Assembly: GCA_019422105.1 (NCBI GenBank)
Contig: JAHZDZ010000004.1
Coordinates: 1 to 64,000 of the forward strand
DNA: 64,000 bases
Direction of reading: 5' to 3'
Source of the DNA: Bacillota bacterium
Lineage (GTDB): Bacteria; Bacillota; Clostridia; Lachnospirales; Anaerotignaceae
Positions 8,545 to 16,636 of the stretch are shown piece by piece; within the stretch, counting starts at the first letter, position 1, and every line of letters begins with the position of its first letter. The position numbers were made by a program, and so were the translations under genes. The notes beneath the pieces are model-generated. The model searched no databases, was not told the origin of the DNA, and worked only from the letters and a program-made list of their open reading frames with translations.

Positions 8545-9576
8545 ATGAAATTAAAAAAACTATTGGCAATGGGATTAACATTCACGATGTTCGCCGGTGT
8601 TATGGCCGGCTGCTCCAAAAAGGAGGAGGCTTCCGCGCCTGCTGACAACAGCGGCGAAGAGAAGAAGGAGGAAGGAGAAACAAAAACAAACTATCCCGAA
8701 AAAGACATCACAGTTATCATTCCAAAGGCGCCGGGCGGCGGCACAGACGTTTCCACCCGAGGACTTTTACAGTATCTGAAAAACAATGTGGAGGGCGCGA
8801 ACTTTGTACCTACCAATAAGCCTGACGGCGGCGGCGTGACCGGTATGGTGGAGACGGCGAACGCAAAGGCTGACGGTTACACCTTAGGTATGGTTACAGT
8901 GGAATTGGCTATGTTCCCTCATCAGGATAAATGCCCTGTTACCTATGCGGACTTTGCACCAATCTGCGCGCCGATTGCGGCTCCTGCCGCTTTGGTTGTT
9001 CCTGCGGACGCGCCTTATGAATCTGTTGATGATTTTGTCGCATATGCAAAAGAGCATGAGGGCGAAATACAGGTCGGCAACTCCGGCATGGGCGCTATCT
9101 GGCATATCGCTGCCGTACAGTTTGAAAATGAGTATGGCGTTAAATTTAAACATATTCCTTATCCAAACGGCTCTGCGGATATAGCAGCAGCTCTTGCGGG
9201 CGGACATATTGACGCGACTATCGCCGACCCAAGTAACTTCAAAAGCCAGGTTGACGCAGGCACATTAAAGATACTGGCGATTATGGCTGACGACCGCTCA
9301 AACCTTTACCCTGACGTTCCAACCTTCAAGGAGCTGGGACATGATATGACAATCCGTGCGTGGGCTGTACTGGTAGCGCCAAAGGATACACCTGCTGACG
9401 TTCTTCAGATTTTACGTGACGGCGCGGCGAAAACAATGGAAGATCCGGAGTATATTGATTATTTTGTAAAACAGGGTATTGACCCGGTTAATATTGTAGG
9501 CGATGACTGCTATACCATGATGGAAGAGGACGACGCCATGTTTGCGGACGCTCTTGCGAATCTTGATTTGGAGTAA
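8545..9576 (+). CDS. tctC: Tripartite tricarboxylate transporter substrate-binding lipoprotein (TctC/Bug)
   Basis: 343 residues. A signal peptide ends in the lipobox GVMAGC, giving a lipid-anchored surface protein, followed by an acidic and Lys-rich linker (about 25-48). The Bug-type binding domain has IPKAPGGGTDVSTRG near 57, NKPDGGGVTG near 82 and VGNSGMGAIWH near 180. Proteins of this family bind carboxylates through a conserved main-chain pocket and two waters. It is the first of three transporter genes. A hairpin follows it, probably to keep its message more abundant than tctB-tctA. Cargo is unknown; a sugar acid such as Kdo fits the operon. Confidence 0.9.
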   Translation: MKLKKLLAMGLTFTMFAGVMAGCSKKEEASAPADNSGEEKKEEGETKTNYPEKDITVIIPKAPGGGTDVSTRGLLQYLKNNVEGANFVPTNKPDGGGVTGMVETANAKADGYTLGMVTVELAMFPHQDKCPVTYADFAPICAPIAAPAALVVPADAPYESVDDFVAYAKEHEGEIQVGNSGMGAIWHIAAVQFENEYGVKFKHIPYPNGSADIAAALAGGHIDATIADPSNFKSQVDAGTLKILAIMADDRSNLYPDVPTFKELGHDMTIRAWAVLVAPKDTPADVLQILRDGAAKTMEDPEYIDYFVKQGIDPVNIVGDDCYTMMEEDDAMFADALANLDLE

Positions 9577-9631
9577 TTTCTGTTCAGGTTTGCACAACCG
9601 GAAAGAAATAGCATAATCAATTTATTTTTTG

Positions 9632-9654
9632 CGGCTGTGCTTTTGGCACAGCCG
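9632..9654 (+). terminator. Intra-operon hairpin between tctC and tctB
   Basis: Perfect 9-bp stem CGGCTGTGC/GCACAGCCG with a TTTTG loop, then a weak T-rich tract. It probably acts as a partial terminator or RNA-stabilising hairpin giving excess binding protein. Confidence 0.7.
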
Positions 9655-9692
9655 TGCTCAAAATAATTTTTTCACTGAAAGGAAGAACCGGT

Positions 9693-10163
9693 ATGGATAA
9701 TATGAAAAAATGGAATTATGTCATATCAGGTGTAGCAGGAATCATAGGTGCGGTTATTATTTTTCTGGCATCAAAGTTCCCGATCAAGCTTGGTTCAGGG
9801 GACCCGGGGGCGGGGTTTTGGCCGACAATTCTTGGAGGCATTCTAATACTGCTCGCAGTTATACTTGTTATTATGACAGCAAAAAACAGTAAAAAGGAAG
9901 AAGAAAAAAAGGTGCTTTTGCATCTTCCCGCCAATAAGAGGGTATATGTCACTATGCTGTTGATTGTGGGCTTCTGTGCTCTGCTTTACTTCCTTGGTTT
10001 TCACATTGCAGTATTGTGTTTCATCCCTGTATTCATGACTCTGATGCAGGTTAAAAGTAAAAAAACGATAGTATTGACGACGGTGCTTACGGTTGTGGCG
10101 ATTCATGTTGTGTTCAGCATATGCCTGAAAACGCCTTTGCCGGAGCCCATATTTATGAGATAA
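9693..10163 (+). CDS. tctB: Tripartite tricarboxylate transporter small membrane subunit (TctB)
   Basis: 156 residues with four predicted membrane helices (about 10-27, 41-60, 80-100 and 101-145 as a split pair) and the family motif PGAGFWPTILGG after the first helix. It is the small integral partner of TctA. The start at 9693 is chosen because AAAGGAAG lies about 9 bases upstream; upstream in-frame codons run into the hairpin region. TctA starts 14 bp downstream. Confidence 0.9.
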   Translation: MDNMKKWNYVISGVAGIIGAVIIFLASKFPIKLGSGDPGAGFWPTILGGILILLAVILVIMTAKNSKKEEEKKVLLHLPANKRVYVTMLLIVGFCALLYFLGFHIAVLCFIPVFMTLMQVKSKKTIVLTTVLTVVAIHVVFSICLKTPLPEPIFMR

Positions 10164-10176
10164 GGGGGAGAAGGAT

Positions 10177-11685
10177 ATGGATGTAGCAGCATTGATGGAA
10201 GCGTTGGCCTCCGTGTTCCATTTACAAAACCTCCTGGGTCTGATTTTCGGAACGGGTATCGGCATTATTATCGGTGCACTGCCGGGCCTTTCTACCAATA
10301 TGGGTATTGCCCTCTTGTTCCCTCTGACCTTTGCTTTTCAGGGTGTCGGCGGTATCCTGATGCTTCTTGGGATCTACTGCGGAACGATTTACGGCGGTTC
10401 AATATCCGCAATCCTGTTAAATACGCCGGGAACGCCGGCTTCAGCGGCTACAACAATAGACGGCTATCCTATGGCTGTCAAAATGGGCCAGCCCGGGCGC
10501 GCCCTTGGCCTGTCCACCTTTGCCTCTACCTTTGGCGGTATTTTCAGCGCTGTCTGCCTGATTATTTTCTCACCGCAGCTGGCGAAGGTTGCACTACAGT
10601 TTTCAAAACCGGAATATTTTGCTCTTGCAATATTCGGCATCAGTATTATCACAAGTGTATCGTCCGGCTCTGTTGTCAAGGGCGTTATGGGCGGCATTAT
10701 CGGACTTTTTATTGCGACTATCGGCATAGACGCCATGAGCGGCAAGCTGCGGTTTACCTTTGATTCCATTTATTTGATGGGCGGTATTTCCTTTGTGCCT
10801 ATTTTGATTGGTTTGTTTGCCTTTTCACAGGTGCTTTTGTCTGTTGAGGAAAGCTATGGAGAGGTGCATGAAAAGAAAAATGTGAAAATTACCCGTGTGC
10901 TTCCCACCATGGAGGATATAAAGCGGGTTATCATAACAGTAATCAGATCCTCTGTAATCGGTACTTTTATTGGCTGTATACCAGGTACGGGCGGAGACAT
11001 TTCGTCCTTTATCTCCTATGACCAGGCAAAGAAGTGGTCAAAGCATAAGGACAATTTCGGCAACGGCGAGCCGGAGGGAATCTGTGCGCCGGAGGCGGGC
11101 AATAACGCCGTATCGGGCGGCGCCATGATACCAATGCTGACACTGGGTATTCCGGGGGACGGCGCAACAGCCATTATGCTTGGCGCTCTTATGGTGCAGG
11201 GCATGCAGCCGGGGCCGTTATTGTTTGTACAGCAGGCGCCTAAGGTTTATTCTATTTTTATCGGCCTTTTGCTTGCAAATGTGATCATGGGATTGTTTGG
11301 ATTCTCTCTGATCCGCGTGTTTACAAAGGTCATCAATGTGCCAAGAACCATACTGCTCCCCATTATTTTTACGCTGACCTTTGTGGGCGCTTTTGCCTAT
11401 AATAATTCTATCAATGATGTTTTTGTCATGGTGTTCTTTGGATTTTTAGGCTATTTCATGAATAAAATGGAGTTTTCCATGTCGGCTATTGTCATTGGAA
11501 TCATTTTGGGTTCCATGGCGGAGGCCAATTTCAGAGGCTCTCTTATTATGAGTGACGGAAACCTGTCTATCTTTGTGACAAGGCCCTTGTGCCTCATATT
11601 CCTGCTGATTTCCCTGGCATCTCTCCTTCTTCCTATATTTGGGCCGAGACTGAAGAGGCTGTTTATAAAAGAGCACAGTGCTTAA
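10177..11685 (+). CDS. tctA: Tripartite tricarboxylate transporter large membrane subunit (TctA)
   Basis: 502 residues, about 10-12 membrane helices; the transport channel of the TTT family, driven by ion gradients. Typical signatures are GTGIGIIIGALPGLSTNMG near 24, YCGTIYGGSISAILLNTPG near 67, IPGTGGDISSFISYDQAKK near 269 and PEAGNNAVSGGAMIPMLTLG near 306. Length and motifs match functional TctA proteins. It sits directly before the YhcH-type gene, linking import to ring-opening and cleavage of the substrate. Confidence 0.95.
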   Translation: MDVAALMEALASVFHLQNLLGLIFGTGIGIIIGALPGLSTNMGIALLFPLTFAFQGVGGILMLLGIYCGTIYGGSISAILLNTPGTPASAATTIDGYPMAVKMGQPGRALGLSTFASTFGGIFSAVCLIIFSPQLAKVALQFSKPEYFALAIFGISIITSVSSGSVVKGVMGGIIGLFIATIGIDAMSGKLRFTFDSIYLMGGISFVPILIGLFAFSQVLLSVEESYGEVHEKKNVKITRVLPTMEDIKRVIITVIRSSVIGTFIGCIPGTGGDISSFISYDQAKKWSKHKDNFGNGEPEGICAPEAGNNAVSGGAMIPMLTLGIPGDGATAIMLGALMVQGMQPGPLLFVQQAPKVYSIFIGLLLANVIMGLFGFSLIRVFTKVINVPRTILLPIIFTLTFVGAFAYNNSINDVFVMVFFGFLGYFMNKMEFSMSAIVIGIILGSMAEANFRGSLIMSDGNLSIFVTRPLCLIFLLISLASLLLPIFGPRLKRLFIKEHSA

Positions 11686-11697
11686 GGAGGAATGAAT

Positions 11698-12135
11698 ATG
11701 ATATTGGATAAGCTGGAAAACAGCATGCAATATGAATGCCTTGTGAAGGGAATGAGAAACGGCGTAGAGTTTATTAAAAACGCGGATGGACTGGCGCCGG
11801 GACGCTATGAGTTTGACGGGGGGTTTGCCTTGATACAGGAGGGGCAAACCTGTCCGATTGACGATGGCGTATTTGAAACACATCACAAATACATAGATTT
11901 GCAGTATATGGCAAAGGGCTGTGAGATATTAGAATGGGCGGATGTGAAGGAGCTGGAGGAAAAAACGCCCTATGACTGCGAAAAGGATGCCGCTTTCTTT
12001 ACGGGAAAGGGCACGGCCATTAAGGTGAGGGAAGGAATGTTTTATGTCATGTTTCCCTACGACGCTCACAAGGCATGTTGTCATACGGATAAAAAAACCT
12101 CTTACAGGAAAATCGTTGTAAAATGCAAAATATAA
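11698..12135 (+). CDS. YhcH/EbgC-family (DUF386) putative sugar-acid anomerase
   Basis: 145 residues, single cupin-like beta barrel. FETHHKYIDLQYMAKG near 58, with its His pair, and the later FPYDAHKACCH carry the metal-binding His residues. E. coli YhcH (NanQ) is reported as an N-acetylneuraminate anomerase that supplies the form used by the aldolase. An equivalent role for Kdo, another cyclic 2-keto-3-deoxy acid, would fit here (inference). The start is 11698 rather than the ATG at 11692, because AAGGAGG ends 1 base before 11692 and 7 bases before 11698. Confidence 0.85.
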   Translation: MILDKLENSMQYECLVKGMRNGVEFIKNADGLAPGRYEFDGGFALIQEGQTCPIDDGVFETHHKYIDLQYMAKGCEILEWADVKELEEKTPYDCEKDAAFFTGKGTAIKVREGMFYVMFPYDAHKACCHTDKKTSYRKIVVKCKI

Positions 12136-12148
12136 GGTGGGAAAAGCC

Positions 12149-13825
12149 ATGAATGATAAATACGCGGTTGGAATAGACTACGGAACCCTTTCCGCGAGGA
12201 CGCTGCTTTTAAACCTCCGCACGGGAGAGGAAACGGCGGTAAGCGAATACGCCTATCCAAGCGGCGTAATGGAGGAAAGCCTTCCCTGCGGAAGAAAGCT
12301 TGGTATTGACTGGGCACTGCAAAATCCCAATGAATATGTGGACGCCGCCTGTGCGACTATTCAGGAAATATTGGAAAACAGCGGCGTTTCACCGGAAAAC
12401 ATTATCGGTATCGGCATTGACTTTACCTCCTGTACCATACTGCCGGTGAAAAAAGACGGCACGCCTATGTGTAATATAGAAAAATACAAGGAAGAGCCTC
12501 ATGCCTATGTGAAGCTCTGGAAGCACCATGCAGCCCAATACTGCGCAGATATTCTCAATGAGACGGCGGAGCGTATGGGCGAGGACTGGCTCAGACTTTA
12601 CGGCGGAAAAATTTCCAGTGAATGGCTGGTGCCTAAGGCCATGCAGATAGCAAAGGAAGCGCCTGAAATCTATGACGAGTGCGATCGCATCATAGAGGGC
12701 GGAGACTGGATTGTATGGAGACTGTGCGGGCAGGAGGCCAGAAGCGCCTGCAATGCCGGTTATAAGGCTCTTTGGCACCATGAGTTGGGATACCCGTCTA
12801 AAGAATTTTTTAAGGCTCTTGATCCAAGACTAGAAAATATTGTGGAGGAAAAGCTTTCCGCAGATATCAGGCCTCTTGGCTCCTGCGCCGGTTATTTGAC
12901 AAGGGAAATGGCACAAAAAACCGGACTAATGGAGGGAACGCCGGTAGCGGTTGGAATTATTGACGCACATGCCTCCGTTCCCGCATGTAAAATTGACAAG
13001 GCGGGAAAGATGCTTATGATTATGGGCACCTCTACTTGCCATATGCTTCTCTCAGATGAGGAAAAAGGTGTGGAGGGTACCTGTGGGATTGTAAAGGATG
13101 GGATACTGCCGGGCTTTTATGGCTATGAGGCGGGGCAATCCTGTGTAGGAGATCATTTTAGCTGGTTTGTGGAGAACTGTGTTCCTCACCGCTATTATTT
13201 AGACGCGAAGGAGAAGGGAATTGATATCCATGTCTATCTGACCCAAAAAGCTGAAAAGCTTAGGGTTGGAGAGAGCGGTCTTGTGGCTCTTGATTGGTGG
13301 AACGGCGTGAGAAGCGTTCTCATGGATTTTGATTTGAGCGGTCTTATTGTTGGACTGACCCTCCGCACCAAGCCGGAGGAAATTTACAGGGCGCTGATTG
13401 AGGCTACCGCCTATGGAACACGAAAGATAATTGAGGCTTTTGAGGAGGGCGGTGTTCCTGTCCGCGAGCTTTACGCGGCCGGAGGGATTGCCTCCAAAAA
13501 TCCTATGGCCATGCAGATATATGCAGATGTGTGCAATAAGGAAATCAGAATTTCGGGAAGCAGCCAGTCAGGCGCTTTGGGAAGCGCTATTCTTGGCGCT
13601 GTCGCAGCCGGTAAAGAAAAATCCGGTTTTGAAAGCGTGGGGGAGGCTGTCTTAAAGCTTGGCAAGCTGGACGAGACGGTATATACGCCTAAAAAGGAAA
13701 GTGCGGCTGTCTATGAAACCCTTTACCGGGAATATTTGAAGCTTCATGACTATTTCGGCAGAGGGGCCAATGACGTTATGAAAACACTGAAGGCAATAAA
13801 AAATGCATCATTGGTCAGCTTATAG
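12149..13825 (+). CDS. araB: Ribulokinase (FGGY family)
   Basis: 558 residues, full-length carbohydrate kinase. The N-terminal ATPase-fold motif is GIDYGTLSARTLLLNL. Others are GIDFTSCTILPV, WKHHAAQ, SSEWLVPK, GGDWIVW, GTSTCHML, AAGGIASKNPMAMQIYADV and GSSQSGALGSAILGA, all typical of ribulokinase. Ribulokinases accept both L- and D-ribulose, so phosphorylating D-ribulose from the FucI step is plausible; the product would enter the pentose phosphate pathway. The ATG at 12149 is chosen over GTG 12137 because AAGGTGGG sits about 7 bases before the ATG. It is the last gene before a strong terminator. Confidence 0.92.
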   Translation: MNDKYAVGIDYGTLSARTLLLNLRTGEETAVSEYAYPSGVMEESLPCGRKLGIDWALQNPNEYVDAACATIQEILENSGVSPENIIGIGIDFTSCTILPVKKDGTPMCNIEKYKEEPHAYVKLWKHHAAQYCADILNETAERMGEDWLRLYGGKISSEWLVPKAMQIAKEAPEIYDECDRIIEGGDWIVWRLCGQEARSACNAGYKALWHHELGYPSKEFFKALDPRLENIVEEKLSADIRPLGSCAGYLTREMAQKTGLMEGTPVAVGIIDAHASVPACKIDKAGKMLMIMGTSTCHMLLSDEEKGVEGTCGIVKDGILPGFYGYEAGQSCVGDHFSWFVENCVPHRYYLDAKEKGIDIHVYLTQKAEKLRVGESGLVALDWWNGVRSVLMDFDLSGLIVGLTLRTKPEEIYRALIEATAYGTRKIIEAFEEGGVPVRELYAAGGIASKNPMAMQIYADVCNKEIRISGSSQSGALGSAILGAVAAGKEKSGFESVGEAVLKLGKLDETVYTPKKESAAVYETLYREYLKLHDYFGRGANDVMKTLKAIKNASLVSL

Positions 13826-13940
13826 CCACAAATGCGGAATGACAGCAGGAATGTCCCTAAACATTCTGCTTCGCTGATAGATAATCATGTCATTACCCCT
13901 CCCTAGGGCAGTTTCCGTTTCTTGTGGTTTTATAGGGTAC

Positions 13941-13984
13941 AGGTGCGTGCGCTAAAATGCGCACGCACCTTTTTATCTTTTTAT
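13941..13984 (+). terminator. Strong terminator ending the catabolic operon
   Basis: Perfect 12-bp stem AGGTGCGTGCGC/GCGCACGCACCT with a 6-base loop, followed by TTTTATCTTTTTAT. Confidence 0.93.
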
Positions 13985-14373
13985 AGAGAAGGAAGGAATA
14001 TCATTCTATCGCCGATGCAGTAAAAAATTAATTTGGAAACGGATTGACCTGAGAATTTTACAATCCCTACAAATAGACACGCTGCGGAAAAAGAGATAAA
14101 GGAAACGAATCAGACAGCTTCACATACCTGTTCGTAAAAACAGCTATCCTTCAACTATTTTTTATTTTACTGCTTTGCAGGCATACTTTCATTGCCGTAT
14201 ACATATAGTGAACGGAGTGAAACAAAAAAGGACTGCCATCGGTTATGAAGAGGGAATAGCGGCTTTGACACTCTTTGCGGGGAAGCGAATAAGGTGTTAG
14301 ATGAATTAGAGGCATGGCGCTGGCAAATAATAACCGCTCAGGGGCCTGAAAAGGCGTTATGAGAGTGTACAGT
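13985..14373. other. Gene-free interval with a possible coding remnant
   Basis: No complete gene. A 37-codon stop-to-stop open frame at 14249-14359 on the plus strand reads as protein-like in composition (ANKVLDELEAWRWQIITAQG) but has no start or ribosome site. It may be a decayed gene fragment. The rest shows nothing recognisable. Confidence 0.4.
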
Positions 14374-14407
14374 AAAAAGGATTGCGATATAAACCGCAAT
14401 CCTTTTT
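14374..14407 (-). terminator. Terminator of the double-GntR gene
   Basis: AAAAAGGATTGCG and CGCAATCCTTTTT form a perfect 13-bp stem around an 8-base loop. T runs on both strands allow bidirectional use. Confidence 0.85.
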
Positions 14408-14446
14408 GTTTTTTATCATTCTGATTATTCCTTCCAAATACTGCTG

Positions 14447-15913
14447 TTATATACTGATTTGAACGGGAAGGCTGCTGTAATGAAGTTTTTCAAGATTGAA
14501 GTGAACCTGCCTGTATATTTCCTTAAATATTGCTTCCGCTGTATCACAAAAAACAGGACAGTCGCCCTGCTCTGCCGAGGACAGGAGGCAATTAATATTG
14601 TTTTCAATGACGCTGGAATCGGTATAATGTACGTCCTCAAGAAATCTCAGATAATATCCCCATATCATAAGCTCATAAAGCTGCTGATAAATGTTTTTGA
14701 CAGAATGGTATGGTGAGGCATGAATAAGCAAATCCATAACAGACTGAACCGCAATGGAATTCAAATGCAGGCTGCCCGCTCCTTCCAGCTTTCTGCGCAT
14801 GGCAGGTATGGCAGATATATCAATATAGGGAAACAGGAGTCTGGCACTTTCTCTTACTGTCAGTGCCATCATTTGAAGGGCATCCAGGCAGAGTATTAAT
14901 TTATTTTGAATAATTCTGTCCTTCGGATTAATTTTCTTTTTTTCAGCCATGTTCTGATTAGGTAAAATGATGGTTCCCTTTTTATCGATTGTCCTTGCGA
15001 TACCAGCTGTTTCAAGCATGGACACGGCACGGCAGGCGGTGTTTTTCATAACGCCGTACTGCTCCATAAGAGCCGGAATAGAGGGCAGATATTTTTGATC
15101 CGCAAATTCTCCGGTTGATATGCGCCTAAGCAATGACATTGTCAAATGAAGATAGAGCTCCGTCCGTCCCTTTGAGGAAAACCAACTGAAGTTATTTCCG
15201 ATACTTTCGACAGGCACAGAAGAATTGAGGGCATCCAGAAAACGGCAAACGTTTTCACAATAGGAATTATACATTTGTGCTGTCGCCTGTGAAAAAAGAG
15301 AAAATGAGCCCTCCTCAATCATTATACAGGCTTTTCCAAGCCAGCTTTTAACGGAATCAGGCGTCAGCAGGGGAAGTGTCCGAAGGTCTGGCAGCCCTAT
15401 ATGGGGAACTCTGAAATAATTTTCCGAATCTACCTGTAAATCCTGCATCAGCAAATTATGAAAAGGCCGCAAAAGAGCGGAAAAAAATTCACTGGACTGC
15501 ATATACAGCTCCGATTGTGTCATATTTTCAGAAATCTCCGCGGTAATGGCTTTCAAATACATAATATCCTTGTGCTTCAGAAGCTTTGCACCCTCTCCGT
15601 AGAGAACCGGAAGCAGCAGATTTAATCCATGATAAGCGTCCTCGATACCGCCTCTTCGTCTGAGAAGCGCTGCCGTATAGGAAACGGTGTTTCCCCGGTA
15701 GATGACCTCGGCAGGCTGACCGCTGACTGAGCGGATGTAGCCGGCGTCGGCAAGCATTTGGGTCACTTTTCGTACAGTCGTGATTCCGACGTTGTATTGA
15801 CGGCACATGCTTGCCTGAGAGGGGAGCTTTTGACCGGCAAGCAGACAGCCGCATTCAATTTGAGTGACAAGGGATTGGTATAAAAATTCGTAGAGATAGT
15901 TATTTTCCAGCAT
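14447..15913 (-). CDS. GntR-type regulator with two winged-helix domains
   Basis: 488 residues. A GntR winged HTH at about 7-72 (LYEFLYQSLVTQIECG, LPSQASMCRQYNVGITTVRK, LADAGYI) is followed by a helical region. A second GntR-like winged HTH lies at about 255-320 (YLHLTMSLLRRISTGEF, LPSIPALMEQYGVMKNTACR, LETAGIA). No FCD, UTRA or aminotransferase domain is recognisable, so each half looks like a GntR HTH plus an uncharacterised all-helical domain. GGAGG lies close upstream of the ATG. No adjacent target operon is evident, so the regulated process is unknown. Confidence 0.8.
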   Translation of the reverse strand: MLENNYLYEFLYQSLVTQIECGCLLAGQKLPSQASMCRQYNVGITTVRKVTQMLADAGYIRSVSGQPAEVIYRGNTVSYTAALLRRRGGIEDAYHGLNLLLPVLYGEGAKLLKHKDIMYLKAITAEISENMTQSELYMQSSEFFSALLRPFHNLLMQDLQVDSENYFRVPHIGLPDLRTLPLLTPDSVKSWLGKACIMIEEGSFSLFSQATAQMYNSYCENVCRFLDALNSSVPVESIGNNFSWFSSKGRTELYLHLTMSLLRRISTGEFADQKYLPSIPALMEQYGVMKNTACRAVSMLETAGIARTIDKKGTIILPNQNMAEKKKINPKDRIIQNKLILCLDALQMMALTVRESARLLFPYIDISAIPAMRRKLEGAGSLHLNSIAVQSVMDLLIHASPYHSVKNIYQQLYELMIWGYYLRFLEDVHYTDSSVIENNINCLLSSAEQGDCPVFCDTAEAIFKEIYRQVHFNLEKLHYSSLPVQISI

Positions 15914-16067
15914 ATATGCCTCCTTTCCGGCAGAGGGGGTAGAATGCCTCTAAAAAATAAATCGGCAAATGACAGGCTGCAAAATCAAGAGCTGAAGGGG
16001 GCTCTGATGGATGAAAATTGAGGAAAGAAATGTAACAGTATAATTCTTTCCGCCCTTAATTACAGTC

Positions 16068-16415
16068 TCAGCCAACTCTTGTCCCATTTGGCACGGGCTT
16101 TTCCGGTGTTGCCAAAACAGGAAGTATGCCGTCTGCGTAACCAATATCGTACAGCATACCATGGGAGAGGAGACCAAACATTTGCTTCGGCGCCATATTG
16201 ACAACAAACAGGGCCTGTAACCCCTCTATTTCTTTTGGATTTTCTCTTTCCTTTTTCATACCGACTAAAATAGTGCGCTTAAATGTGCCAAAGTCAACAA
16301 GCAGTTTTATAAGCCTGTCCGATTTTGGAATATCCTCGACAAGCAATATTGTGCCTACTCTGATATCAATTTTTTCTAAATCCTGCATAGTAATTTCAGG
16401 TTTTATTGTATCCAT
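16068..16415 (-). CDS. CsaA-like tRNA-binding domain protein
   Basis: 115 residues forming one OB-fold tRNA-binding domain (as in CsaA and the C-terminus of MetRS): IDIRVGTILLVEDIPKSDRL, a central KRTILVGMKK, VVNMAPKQMFGLLSHGML and the terminal PNGTRVG. Such stand-alone proteins bind tRNA or act as chaperone-like factors; the exact role is unclear. The start is 16415: GGAGG lies 5 bases upstream of it and is itself inside the codons that would follow the more distal ATG at 16427. It is transcribed away from the histidine kinase gene. Confidence 0.88.
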   Translation of the reverse strand: MDTIKPEITMQDLEKIDIRVGTILLVEDIPKSDRLIKLLVDFGTFKRTILVGMKKERENPKEIEGLQALFVVNMAPKQMFGLLSHGMLYDIGYADGILPVLATPEKPVPNGTRVG

Positions 16416-16636
16416 TATAACCTCCATAGTAAAAATGTGTGCTTACAGGGCGTAATTTTACTGTTCGTAAAAATAGCCACGCTGCGGCTATTTTTCATTA
16501 TAACAGTACTGAGTGAGCAGTTCAACTTGATTTCTAATTGTAAATACGTTAAAATAGACCTAAAGCTAAGGTGAGAAAGATTGCGTTGGGGAAGGAATAT
16601 TATTTCAGAGGCAGTAATTGAGGGAGATAAAGGGAC

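Noticed and set aside
4710..13825. L-fucose catabolic operon
   Set aside because: No fuculokinase or fuculose-1-phosphate aldolase is present, and the carboxylate transporter, aldolase and ribulokinase do not fit fucose.
4710..13825. Sialic acid (Neu5Ac) operon
   Set aside because: The aldolase, YhcH and propeller would fit, but ManNAc kinase, epimerase, deacetylase and deaminase are missing, while FucI and ribulokinase would have no role.
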